Below, piece after piece: positions 25,680-33,827 of a stretch of DNA of 46,902 bases. The stretch is from positions 1-46,902 of the forward strand of contig NZ_QKWJ01000058.1 in assembly GCF_003353055.1 (NCBI RefSeq), in the 5' to 3' direction. The translations under genes were made by a program, and so were the position numbers. Under the pieces are notes generated by a model. The model was not told the origin of the DNA and did not search any database. It saw nothing but the letters and a program-made list of their open reading frames with translations. The DNA is from Cupriavidus lacunae (GTDB taxonomy: Bacteria; Pseudomonadota; Gammaproteobacteria; Burkholderiales; Burkholderiaceae). Within the stretch, counting starts at the first letter, position 1, and each line of letters opens with the position of its first letter.

Positions 25680-26354
25680 TCAGGTGCGCGGCTGGCGCAG
25701 CAGCACCATCAGCGCGCCGGCGCCGCCTTCGGCCTCGCGCGCCTGCACGAAGGCCAGCACTTCTTCCTTCTGCACCAGCCAGCTGCGCACCTTGCCCTTG
25801 AGCACCGGCAGCTTGTCGGGCGAGCCCAGGCCCTTGCCGTGGATCACGCGCACGCAGCGCACGCCGTTGCGTACCGAGCGGCGCAGGAACTCGGCCAGCG
25901 CCTCGCGTGCCTCGTCGCTGCGCAGTCCGTGCAGGTCGACTTTGTCCTGCGGCACCCATTCGCCGCGGCGCAGCTTGCGGACCACGTCCATGCCGATGCC
26001 GGGCCGGCGGAACGACAGCGTCTCGTCGGTTTCCAGCAGGCTTTCCACATCGAAATCATCGGACAGCGAAGCCGCCAGCACCGCTTCGTCGTTGCGGCGC
26101 GACTGCACCGGCACCGGGGCGGGCTTGCTGGCGGGCAGCGGGGCGCGGTTGCGGTCGCGCAGCTGGCTGACCTGGCCCACGCTGGTGCGGAACACATCGG
26201 CTTCCTCGCGGGCACGCTGGGCCGCCTGCTCGGCTGCCAGGCGCTCGGCTTCGCGGCGCTCGGTATCGGCCTTGAGGTTGTCGCGCAGCCTGGCAAGGTC
26301 GTTCAGGCCGAAACGTTGGGGCGGTCGGTCGGGTTTGCGGGCGCCGTGCGTCAT
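25680..26354 (-). CDS. Smr-domain protein (DUF/SmrA-like)
   Basis: A 224-residue protein with a C-terminal Smr (MutS2-type) domain at about 135-220. The motifs VDLHGLRSDEAREAL and VRVIHGKGLGSP are clear; such domains act as endonucleases on nicked or branched nucleic acid or on stalled-ribosome mRNA. The N-terminal half is a charged, partly coiled-coil extension with a QxxRL-type stretch (ERREAERLAAEQAAQRAREE). GGAG lies 8 nt before the ATG. It is followed closely by the TRIC-type gene. Confidence 0.92.
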   Translation of the reverse strand: MTHGARKPDRPPQRFGLNDLARLRDNLKADTERREAERLAAEQAAQRAREEADVFRTSVGQVSQLRDRNRAPLPASKPAPVPVQSRRNDEAVLAASLSDDFDVESLLETDETLSFRRPGIGMDVVRKLRRGEWVPQDKVDLHGLRSDEAREALAEFLRRSVRNGVRCVRVIHGKGLGSPDKLPVLKGKVRSWLVQKEEVLAFVQAREAEGGAGALMVLLRQPRT

Positions 26355-26410
26355 TGAAAATCTCCGGGGGCTCGGCGCCGATTATATCGACTGGCGGGGC
26401 GGCAGGAGGG

Positions 26411-26450
26411 CGGCAGGGGATGCCGGGGGATGCCGGGGGATGCCGGGGGA
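26411..26450. repeat. Short tandem repeat, 10-bp unit
   Basis: Three exact copies of TGCCGGGGGA (26421-26450) preceded by a degenerate fourth, in the gap between trxB and the Smr gene. Non-coding. Confidence 0.85.
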
Positions 26451-26497
26451 GGTGCGCCGGCGGGCCGTGGCGGCCCGGCCGGCGGAGGGGGCTGTGC

Positions 26498-27463
26498 TTA
26501 CTTCAGGGCTTCGACAAAGCGCTGGGCATCCAGCGCGGCCATGCAGCCCGTGCCGGCGCTGGTGATGGCCTGGCGGTAGACGTGGTCCTGCACGTCGCCG
26601 GCGGCGAACACGCCCGGCATGCTGGTGGCGGTGGCGTCGCCCTGCAGACCCGACTTGGTCACCAGGTAGCCGTTTTCCATGGCCAGCTGGCCCGTGAACA
26701 GGTCGGTATTGGGCTTGTGGCCGATGGCGATGAACACGCCCGCCAGCTTCAGGTCCTCGGCCTGGCCGGTCTTGCTGCCGCGCACGCGGATGCCGGTCAC
26801 GCCGGATTCGTCGCCCAGCACTTCGTCCAGCACGCTGTCGTAGCGGATCACGACGCGGCCTTCCTTTTCACGCTGCAGCAGGCGGTCGACCAGGATCGGC
26901 TCGGCGCGGAAGCTGTCGCGGCGGTGGATCACGGTGACCTTGCTGGCGATATGCGACAGGTACAGCGCCTCTTCCACGGCGGTGTTGCCGCCGCCGACCA
27001 CGGCCACTTCCTGGTTCTTGTAGAAGAAGCCGTCGCAGGTGGCGCAGGCCGACACGCCGCGGCCCATGAAGGACTCCTCCGACGGCAGGCCCAGGTACTG
27101 CGCCGAGGCGCCGGTGGCGATGATCAGCGCGTCGCACGTGTATTCACCGGCGTCGCCGATCAGGCGGAAGGGGCGGGCCGGCTGGCCGTTTTCATCCACC
27201 AGCCTGGCGGTGTGGATGTGATCGAAGATGATTTCGGTCTTGAATTCCTCGGCGTGCGCCAGCAGGCGCTGCATCAGCTCAGGACCCTGGACGCCCTTGG
27301 CATCGCCCGGCCAGTTCTCGACGTCCGTGGTGGTCATCAGCTGGCCGCCCTGTGCCAGGCCGGTGATCAGCACCGGTTCCAGGTTGGCGCGGGCGGCGTA
27401 GACCGCGGCGGTATAGCCGGCGGGACCAGAACCGAGAATCAGCACTTTTGCGTGTTTTGCCAT
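26498..27463 (-). CDS. trxB: Thioredoxin reductase
   Basis: A 321-residue low-molecular-weight thioredoxin reductase passing electrons from NADPH through FAD to thioredoxin. FAD-binding GSGPAGYTAA (11-20), the redox-active C140-A-T-C143 in SACATCDGF, the NADPH motif VVGGGNTAVEEA and the closing FAAGDVQD are all present. The ATG at 27463 has AGGAA about 7 nt upstream; an earlier in-frame ATG at 27505 gives 14 unconserved residues. It is divergent from ftsK. Confidence 0.96.
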   Translation of the reverse strand: MAKHAKVLILGSGPAGYTAAVYAARANLEPVLITGLAQGGQLMTTTDVENWPGDAKGVQGPELMQRLLAHAEEFKTEIIFDHIHTARLVDENGQPARPFRLIGDAGEYTCDALIIATGASAQYLGLPSEESFMGRGVSACATCDGFFYKNQEVAVVGGGNTAVEEALYLSHIASKVTVIHRRDSFRAEPILVDRLLQREKEGRVVIRYDSVLDEVLGDESGVTGIRVRGSKTGQAEDLKLAGVFIAIGHKPNTDLFTGQLAMENGYLVTKSGLQGDATATSMPGVFAAGDVQDHVYRQAITSAGTGCMAALDAQRFVEALK

Positions 27464-27586
27464 GATGCGTTCCTGTGGCCGGTGCGGCATGCTGCCCACC
27501 GGCATTGCTCGAAAGCGACATTATAAGAGGAGCCGCATTTGCTCACTGTTGCAAATTCCAATGGGTGCGATAGTCTCGGGCCACGT

Positions 27587-27636
27587 TAAAATGGCCGCCA
27601 CGATGACCGTCAGTCACCCGGTGAGTGACCACTGAC
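27587..27636 (+). promoter_or_regulatory. Candidate promoter and inverted repeat upstream of ftsK
   Basis: TAAAAT (27587-27592) could be a -10 element; no -35 is clear. Just downstream, GTCAGTCAC (27609-27617) is partly mirrored by GTGACCACTGAC (27625-27636), a possible leader stem or operator. Confidence 0.3.
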
Positions 27637-27697
27637 TGCGCGCGGCATCGGCCCGAAACGCATCCGGAATCACCCTAAACGCGAGTCTTAACCAGGC

Positions 27698-30031
27698 ATG
27701 GCCCGAGCTACCACGACCACCCGCACTGATCCGTCAGCCTTGCCATCCCGCATCGGCAAACTGCTGGGCGAGGTCCGCTGGTTCCTGCTGCTGGCCGTCA
27801 CGCTGGGCTTCCTGTGCGTGCTGGCCAGCTACAGCAAGACCGATCCCGGCTGGTCCCATGCCAACCAGGTGGCCGATATCCACAACCTGGGCGGCCGCGT
27901 CGGCGCCTGGGTGGCCGATGTGCTGTTCTTTATCTTCGGCTTCTCCGCCTACTGGCTGGCGGTGCTGCTGGTGCGCCGCTGCTGGCGCGGCTGGCGCGCG
28001 CTGACCGCCGAGCTGCCCGAGCGCGCGGACCACAGCCTGCACCGCCAGGGCGTGACCATCAGCTGGATCGGCTTTGGCCTGACCCTGTTCTCCAGCATGG
28101 GCCTGGAGGCGATCCGCATGTACCCGCTGCGCGCCGCGCTGCCGCGCGCCCCGGGCGGGGTGCTGGGCGACCTGCTCGGCGGCTGGCTGCAGGTGGCGCT
28201 GGGCTTCACCGGCGCGACCCTGCTGCTATTGCTGCTGCTGGCGATCGGGCTGTCGCTGTTCTTCCATTTCTCGTGGCTGACCGTGGCCGAGCAGATCGGC
28301 GGCTTTGTCGAGACCCTGTTCCTGGGCTTCAAGGCCCGCCGCGAGAGCAAGCAGGACCGCATCATCGGCGAGGCCGCCAAGGTCGAGCGCAAGGAAACCG
28401 TCGAGGTCCAGCGCGTGCGCATCGAAGAGGCAACGCCGGTGCAGATCGTGCGCCCGCAGGCGGTGCCCAAGCATGAGCGCGTGGAACGCGAGAAGCAGCA
28501 GCCGCTGTTTGCCGATATCCAGGATTCGGACCTGCCGCCGCTGTCGTTGCTGGACCCGATCCCGGCGCACCAGGAAACCGTCAGCGCCGAGACCCTGGAG
28601 TTCACCTCGCGCCTGATCGAGAAGAAGCTCAAGGACTTCGGCGTCGAGGTCAAGGTGGTGGCGGCCTACCCGGGCCCGGTCATCACCCGGTATGAGATCG
28701 AGCCGGCCACGGGCGTCAAGGGCAGCCAGGTGGTGAACCTGGCGCGCGACCTGGCGCGTTCGCTGTCGCTGGTGTCGATCCGCGTGGTCGAGACCATCCC
28801 GGGCAAGAACTACATGGGGCTGGAGCTGCCCAACCCGAAGCGCCAGACCGTGCGCCTGTCGGAAATCCTGGGCTCGCAGGTCTACAACGAGAGCGCGTCC
28901 AGCCTGACCATGGCGCTGGGCAAGGACATCGCCGGCAAGCCGATGGTGGCAGACCTGGCCCGCATGCCGCACTGCATGGTGGCCGGCACCACGGGCTCGG
29001 GCAAGTCGGTCGGCATCAACGCGATGATCCTGTCGCTGCTCTACAAGGCCAAGGCCGAGAGCGTGCGCCTGATCCTGATCGACCCGAAGATGCTCGAAAT
29101 GAGCGTGTACGAGGGCATCCCCCACCTGCTGTGCCCGGTGGTGACTGATATGCGCCAGGCCGGCAATGCGCTGAACTGGGCGGTCGGCGAGATGGAGCGC
29201 CGCTACAAGCTGATGAGCAAGCTGGGCGTGCGTAACCTGGCCGGCTACAACAAGAAGATCGACGAGGCCGCGGCCCGCGAAGAGAAGATCCCCAACCCGT
29301 TCAGCCTGACCCCGGACGCACCGGAGCCGCTGGACCGGCTGCCCACCATTGTCATCGTCATCGACGAACTGGCCGACCTGATGATGGTGGTCGGCAAGAA
29401 GGTGGAAGAACTGATCGCCCGCATCGCGCAAAAGGCGCGCGCGGCCGGCCTGCACCTGGTGCTGGCCACGCAGCGCCCGTCGGTGGACGTGATCACCGGC
29501 CTGATCAAGGCCAACGTGCCGACCCGGATCGCGTTCCAGGTCAGCAGCAAGATTGACTCGCGCACCATCCTCGACCAGCAGGGCGCCGAAACGCTGCTGG
29601 GCATGGGCGACATGCTCTACCTGGCGCCAGGCACCGGCCTGCCGGTGCGCGTGCACGGCGCTTTTGTCTCGGACGAGGAAGTCCACCGTGTGGTGGAAAA
29701 GCTCAAGGAGTCGGGCGAGACCAACTACATCGAGGGCATCCTCGAAGGCGGCCTGACCGATGACGCCGGCGGCGGCGACGGGTTTGGCGGCGGCGCGGGC
29801 ATCGGCGGCGGCGGCGAGGCCGATCCGCTGTACGACCAGGCGGTCGAGGTGGTGCTGAAGAACCGGCGCGCGTCGATCTCGCTGGTGCAGCGCCATCTGC
29901 GCATCGGCTACAACCGCGCCGCGCGCCTGCTCGAAGACATGGAGAAGGCCGGGATGGTCTCGGCCATGTCGGGCAATGGCAACCGCGACATCCTGGTGCA
30001 GGGTGGCGGTGCCGCGCGGGAAGATGACTGA
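27698..30031 (+). CDS. ftsK: DNA translocase FtsK
   Basis: A 777-residue septal DNA translocase that pumps chromosome termini during division and activates XerCD at dif. The N-terminus has four or five membrane helices (about 28-50, 75-95, 115-135, 160-200). A short linker leads to the motor, with Walker A GTTGSGKS at 430-437, Walker B IVIVIDELADLMMV near 548-561 and ATQRPSVDVITG. A glycine-rich spacer precedes the winged-helix gamma domain (707-777, RRASISLVQRHLRIGYNRAA) that reads KOPS polarity. The linker is far shorter than in E. coli, as is usual in betaproteobacteria. lolA follows, as in many proteobacteria. Confidence 0.96.
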   Translation: MARATTTTRTDPSALPSRIGKLLGEVRWFLLLAVTLGFLCVLASYSKTDPGWSHANQVADIHNLGGRVGAWVADVLFFIFGFSAYWLAVLLVRRCWRGWRALTAELPERADHSLHRQGVTISWIGFGLTLFSSMGLEAIRMYPLRAALPRAPGGVLGDLLGGWLQVALGFTGATLLLLLLLAIGLSLFFHFSWLTVAEQIGGFVETLFLGFKARRESKQDRIIGEAAKVERKETVEVQRVRIEEATPVQIVRPQAVPKHERVEREKQQPLFADIQDSDLPPLSLLDPIPAHQETVSAETLEFTSRLIEKKLKDFGVEVKVVAAYPGPVITRYEIEPATGVKGSQVVNLARDLARSLSLVSIRVVETIPGKNYMGLELPNPKRQTVRLSEILGSQVYNESASSLTMALGKDIAGKPMVADLARMPHCMVAGTTGSGKSVGINAMILSLLYKAKAESVRLILIDPKMLEMSVYEGIPHLLCPVVTDMRQAGNALNWAVGEMERRYKLMSKLGVRNLAGYNKKIDEAAAREEKIPNPFSLTPDAPEPLDRLPTIVIVIDELADLMMVVGKKVEELIARIAQKARAAGLHLVLATQRPSVDVITGLIKANVPTRIAFQVSSKIDSRTILDQQGAETLLGMGDMLYLAPGTGLPVRVHGAFVSDEEVHRVVEKLKESGETNYIEGILEGGLTDDAGGGDGFGGGAGIGGGGEADPLYDQAVEVVLKNRRASISLVQRHLRIGYNRAARLLEDMEKAGMVSAMSGNGNRDILVQGGGAAREDD

Positions 30032-30200
30032 GCGCCGCTCGCGCGGCAATCACCGTAATATCCGGTTACCCGACAGCGCGCGGCAAACGGAATCCCCGGC
30101 CGGCCGCCGGCTCTAAAAGGACAGGTTGCCCGTATCGGCGCCGGCAATCTGCCTGGCGCCGACACGGCGGCAGCACCCTACAACAACCAGGACCCGAACC

Positions 30201-30836
30201 ATGCGAAACCGCATTCTCGTGTCGGCTTGCGCCGCGCTGGCGATGTTCGCCCTCCAGGCGCCGGCCCATGCCGCCGCCACCGACCAGTTGCAGAGCTTCG
30301 TCTCCGGCGTGAAGAGCGCGCGCGGCGAATTCACGCAGCGCCAGGTCAAGGGCCAGGGCGCCGACGTCAAGGTGACCGGCACGTCCAGCGGCACCTTCGT
30401 GTTCTCGCGCCCGGGCAAGTTCACCTGGCGCTATACCAAGCCCTACGACCAGTTGCTGCAGGCCGACGGCCAGACCCTGTATATCTACGACAAGGACCTG
30501 AACCAGGTCACCGAGCGCAAGCTCGATGGCGCGCTCGGTTCCAGCCCGGCGGCGATCCTGTTCGGCAGCAACGACCTGGAAAAGAACTTCGTCGTGAAGA
30601 ACGGGCCGACGCGCGATGGCGTAGAGTGGCTGGAGCTGACGCCCAAGGCCAAGGACACGCAGTTCGAGCGCATCGGCATCGGCTTCAAGGCCGGCAACCT
30701 CGAGGCGATGGAGTTGCGCGACGCGTTTGGCAATACCACGCTGCTGACCTTCACGGGCATGCAGAAGAACCCGCCGCTGGCGGCCGATGCGTTCCGGTTC
30801 ACGGTGCCCAAGGGCGCCGATGTGATGAAGCAATGA
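30201..30836 (+). CDS. lolA: Outer-membrane lipoprotein carrier LolA
   Basis: A 211-residue periplasmic chaperone that takes mature lipoproteins from LolCDE to LolB. The signal peptide is residues 1-24, cleaved after A-H-A. LolA features include the SARGEFTQRQV start, SGTFVFSRPGKFTWRYTKPY and the following QTLYIYDKDLNQVTERKL. AGGA precedes the ATG at 30201. It lies 169 bp after ftsK and 8 bp before the next lipoprotein gene, which suggests a lolA-led operon. Confidence 0.95.
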   Translation: MRNRILVSACAALAMFALQAPAHAAATDQLQSFVSGVKSARGEFTQRQVKGQGADVKVTGTSSGTFVFSRPGKFTWRYTKPYDQLLQADGQTLYIYDKDLNQVTERKLDGALGSSPAAILFGSNDLEKNFVVKNGPTRDGVEWLELTPKAKDTQFERIGIGFKAGNLEAMELRDAFGNTTLLTFTGMQKNPPLAADAFRFTVPKGADVMKQ

Positions 30837-30844
30837 GGCCCGCC

Positions 30845-31282
30845 ATGAACGATCCGCAAGCAGGTCCGGCAGTCACCCTCCGTTCGCGCCGCCGTCAGGG
30901 TGCGGTGCTGCTGGCCGGTGCCGGCGCGTTGCTGGTGGCGGCATGCGCCAGCAGCGGCGGCGGTGCCAGCAAGTTCGATGTCGATTCTTTCCTGCGCGCG
31001 TCGGACTCGGCGTTGCCCGAAGTGCTTGGCAACGCGGCCTTCCTCAAGGCCACGCGCGTGCCTGCCAACGACTGCGCGGTGATGCTGCAGTCGGCCAGCA
31101 CCGGCGTGCTGGAAGACCTGCCGCCGAGCAGCAGCGCGCGCGGCCCGGCCTGGCTGCTGCATCCGAAGGACCAGCCTGGCCAAGTGTGGCTGGTGGTCAG
31201 CGAGGCGGGCGGCGAACGCACCTGCCACGGCCCGTTGCCGGCCGATGCGATGAAGACACTGACCGACCGGGCCAAGGGATGA
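30845..31282 (+). CDS. Small lipoprotein of unknown function
   Basis: A 145-residue protein, not recognised. Basic residues (RSRRRQ) precede a hydrophobic stretch (19-32) ending in the lipobox V-A-A-C (C34), followed by SSGGG, so it should be lipid-modified; lack of D at +2 predicts outer-membrane sorting. The mature part has two further cysteines (NDCAV and RTCHG) that could pair. GAGG lies 6 nt before the ATG. It is tightly packed between lolA and another lipoprotein gene (10 bp gap). Confidence 0.75.
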   Translation: MNDPQAGPAVTLRSRRRQGAVLLAGAGALLVAACASSGGGASKFDVDSFLRASDSALPEVLGNAAFLKATRVPANDCAVMLQSASTGVLEDLPPSSSARGPAWLLHPKDQPGQVWLVVSEAGGERTCHGPLPADAMKTLTDRAKG

Positions 31283-31292
31283 GGAGAACCCC

Positions 31293-31640
31293 ATGACAGT
31301 GATGCGAACCATCTTCCGTTGCACGCAATACGCCGCCGCGCTGGCCGCGGGCGGTGCCTTGCTGGCGGCCTGCGCCGCGCAGCCGGCCGGGCCGCAGGCC
31401 CCGGCGCCGACCGGCCCGCAAGGCGCGCGTGGCACGCCGGAGGGCTGCCCGGCCGACAAGATGGCCGACGATACCCTGATCGGCAAGCCCGAGGCCGAGG
31501 CCATCGGCCTGCTGCAGGGCTGCGCATGGCGCCTGGGCGAGCGCGACGGCCAGCAGTTCCCCGGCACCATGGACTACAACCCGCAGCGCCGCACCCTGGG
31601 CGTCAAGGCCGGCAAGGTGGTCTGGGTGCGCCGCGGCTGA
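31293..31640 (+). CDS. I78-type peptidase-inhibitor-like lipoprotein
   Basis: A 115-residue lipoprotein with lipobox L-A-A-C (C27). After a short Pro/Ala linker, the mature domain (about 50-115) resembles the I78 peptidase inhibitor family. It has a C...L-I-G-K-P segment near the start, a short helix, then the extended TMDYNPQRRTLGVKAGKVVW strand. I78 inhibitors block subtilisin-like serine proteases in the periplasm or outside. GAGGAGA precedes the ATG. Co-transcription with lolA is likely. Family assignment is by motif memory and moderate. Confidence 0.7.
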   Translation: MTVMRTIFRCTQYAAALAAGGALLAACAAQPAGPQAPAPTGPQGARGTPEGCPADKMADDTLIGKPEAEAIGLLQGCAWRLGERDGQQFPGTMDYNPQRRTLGVKAGKVVWVRRG

Positions 31641-31701
31641 TCATGCGCCCATCTCCCCTGGATTGACCTGTCAAAGACCGTTGACATGACGGAAATGTAA
31701 T

Positions 31702-31734
31702 TTGACCGCCGGAACAAGAATCAATATTGTTTCC
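31702..31734 (+). promoter_or_regulatory. Promoter with overlapping inverted repeat upstream of the iron-binding protein gene
   Basis: TTGACC (31702-31707), a 17-bp spacer and TATTGT (31725-31730) form a plausible sigma-70 promoter. Overlapping it, GGAACAA (31711-31717) is mirrored by TTGTTTCC (31727-31734), an imperfect dyad where an iron-responsive repressor could bind. It does not match the classical Fur 19-mer well. Confidence 0.4.
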
Positions 31735-31809
31735 CGCTGACCGGAATCCAATAACCGGGCGGCCTCGGGTCCTCGGCGGCTGCCCAAACCATGCTGGGGA
31801 GCCATCCGC

Positions 31810-32847
31810 GTGAAGACCACTATCCGAACCTTGCTGCCGCGCGCCGCGGCGCTGGCCCTGCTGACCCTGCCGCTGGCCGCGGCGGCGCAGGAAAAGGTGC
31901 TCAACCTTTATACCGCCCGGCATTACCAGACAGACGAGGCGCTGTACGCCAATTTCACCAGGCAGACCGGCATCAAGATCAACCGCATCGAAGGCCAGGA
32001 AGACCCGCTGCTGGAGCGCATCCGCAACGAAGGCGCCAACAGTCCCGCGGACGTGTTTATCACGGTGGATATCGGCCGCCTGTGGCGCGCCCAGCAGGCC
32101 GGCGTGTTCGCGCCGGTGAAGTCGAAGGTGCTGGAGTCGCGCATCCCGGCCAACTACCGCGATCCCCATGGCGAGTGGTTTGGCTTCTCGGCGCGCGGCC
32201 GCGTGATCGCCTACAACAAGACCGCGGTCAAGGCGGGCGATATCGCCAGCTATGAAGACCTGGCCGATCCCAGGTGGAAGGGCAAGGTCTGCACGCGTTC
32301 CAGCGGCCATGTCTACAACCTGTCGCTGGTCTCCAGCCTGATCGCCCACGACGGCGAGGCGCGCACCGAGCAATGGGCGCGCGGCGTGGCCGCCAACCTG
32401 GCGCGCGTGCCCAAGGGCGGCGACACCGACCAGCTCAAGGCGGTTGCCGCCGGCGAGTGCGACGTGGCCATCGCCAACACCTACTATATCGCGCGCGTGC
32501 TGAAGTCGACCAAGCCGGAAGACAAGGCCGTGGCCGACAAGCTGGGTGTGCTGTGGCCGAACCAGTCGAGCCAGGGCGTGCATATGAACGTCTCGGGCGG
32601 CGGCATGCTCAAGCACGCGTCCAACAAGGAAGCGGCGGTCAAGTTCCTGGAGTACCTGGCCAGCGACGAGGCACAGCGCTACTTTGCCGACGGCAACAAC
32701 GAATGGCCGGTGGTGCAGGGCGTGAAGGTCAGCAACCCCGCGCTGGAAGCGCTGGGTACGTTCAAGGCCGACAGCATCAACGTGGCCGAACTGGGCAAGT
32801 ACCAGCCGCAGGCACAGAAGCTGGTGGACCGCGCGGGCTTCAAGTAA
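31810..32847 (+). CDS. Ferric-iron ABC transporter, periplasmic binding protein
   Basis: A 345-residue FbpA/FutA-type binding protein with signal peptide 1-26. The mature protein begins with KVLNLYTARHYQTDEALYANF, typical of transferrin-like iron-binding proteins, and keeps the tyrosine pair Y225-Y226 (NTYYIARV) that coordinates Fe3+. The start is GTG, with GGGGAG 8 nt upstream. It probably delivers Fe3+ to the permease at 33828 and the ATPase at 35604, which are nearby but in separate units. A composite GC-rich palindrome follows the stop. Confidence 0.93.
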   Translation: MKTTIRTLLPRAAALALLTLPLAAAAQEKVLNLYTARHYQTDEALYANFTRQTGIKINRIEGQEDPLLERIRNEGANSPADVFITVDIGRLWRAQQAGVFAPVKSKVLESRIPANYRDPHGEWFGFSARGRVIAYNKTAVKAGDIASYEDLADPRWKGKVCTRSSGHVYNLSLVSSLIAHDGEARTEQWARGVAANLARVPKGGDTDQLKAVAAGECDVAIANTYYIARVLKSTKPEDKAVADKLGVLWPNQSSQGVHMNVSGGGMLKHASNKEAAVKFLEYLASDEAQRYFADGNNEWPVVQGVKVSNPALEALGTFKADSINVAELGKYQPQAQKLVDRAGFK

Positions 32848-32876
32848 GCCAAGGGCGTTATGCCTGCTGCAGGTTT

Positions 32877-33002
32877 GCTCCCCTCTCCCGCTTGCGGGAG
32901 AGGGGCCGGGGGAGAGGGCAGGCACTGGCATACCGACACGCCATACTTCGTCGACATGCCGGCCCTCTCCCCAACCCTCTCCCGCAAGCGGGAGAGGGAG
33001 CA
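32877..33002. repeat. Composite palindromic repeat (two CTCTCCCGC hairpins within a larger inverted repeat)
   Basis: The left hairpin CCCCTCTCCCGC-TT-GCGGGAGAGGGG is at 32880-32905. The right hairpin CCCTCTCCCGC-AA-GCGGGAGAGGG is at about 32975-32998. Between them GGGGAGAGGGC (about 32909-32919) pairs with GCCCTCTCCCC (about 32962-32972), making a cruciform-like unit of some 125 bp. It fills the gap between convergent genes. The hairpins match the one at 14411-14444. Confidence 0.85.
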
Positions 33003-33042
33003 CGGAAGTGGTTGTTGATCCGTCAGCAGCCAGATGTCCCTG

Positions 33043-33714
33043 TCACAGCAGGAACCGCTTATTCCCTGTCACCTGCGTCGGCTCGACCTTGCGGAACGTC
33101 AGCTTCACGCTGCTGTTGAGCCGCCGCCCGGCCTGGCGCCGCACCAGTGCCCGGTGCTGCATGCCCTTGTGGCCGACCGTGCCTTCGGCATAGGGCTGGT
33201 CCGAAGTCCCGCCCAGCGCCATCGCGGCCAGCGCCTGGTTGCGCTCCGCCGCACTCTTTTCCAGCAGCTTGTCCAATGCCATGCGCGCGCGCACCTGCGC
33301 GGCGAGCGCGGTATCGCCGGGGTTGGCGCGGGCGCGCTCGGCGTCCCACGGCAGCTGCACCTTGCCGGCCAGGCGACGCAGCGCGGCGCGCAGTTCGGCG
33401 CCATCCATGCGGGTTTCCTGGACGATCCAGACCGCATCGTGGCGCACCACTGCTTCGGCATCGGCCATGCAGCGCACCAGCGCCGGCTGCAGCTCGGGCG
33501 ACGAGAACTGGCGCGCGCGGCGGATGGCATTGAGCGCGATGCGGCGTACCTGTGGATTGGCGTGATCGATCAGGTCGGCGATGACGCGCGCGGCGGTGTC
33601 GGCCGAATCGATCATCTCGGCGAACTGACCGGCCAGCGAGACTTCTTCCACGCCGCTCAGCTTGTTGCGGCTCAGCCGGTTCAACTTGAACAGCAGGATG
33701 TGATATCGCAGCAT
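33043..33714 (-). CDS. HEAT-repeat-like protein of unknown function
   Basis: A 223-residue cytosolic protein, not recognised by name. Residues 30-115 look like two or three helical HEAT-type repeats (TAARVIADLIDHANPQVRRI and QPALVRCMADAEAVVRHDAV). The C-terminal part is basic, ending with RRLNSSVKLTFRKVEPTQVT. The start is uncertain: ATG 33714 has AAGAA nearby, ATG 33735 has nothing better. It sits between the iron permease (same strand, 113 bp upstream) and the composite repeat. It may be a scaffold or regulator of the iron system, but that is only neighbourhood inference. Confidence 0.6.
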   Translation of the reverse strand: MLRYHILLFKLNRLSRNKLSGVEEVSLAGQFAEMIDSADTAARVIADLIDHANPQVRRIALNAIRRARQFSSPELQPALVRCMADAEAVVRHDAVWIVQETRMDGAELRAALRRLAGKVQLPWDAERARANPGDTALAAQVRARMALDKLLEKSAAERNQALAAMALGGTSDQPYAEGTVGHKGMQHRALVRRQAGRRLNSSVKLTFRKVEPTQVTGNKRFLL

Positions 33715-33827
33715 AGGTTCTTGCGCGGCAGGCATTGCCGCGGGTCGCTCCCGGGCGAACGCCGGGCCATAAGAGGCTATCGGCGCGGGGCGGCGCGACT
33801 TTAGGCCAGGCAGCGTGGGGGGAAGGC

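Noticed and set aside
26411..26450. CRISPR array
   Set aside because: The direct repeats are 10 bp and contiguous without spacers, and no cas genes are present.
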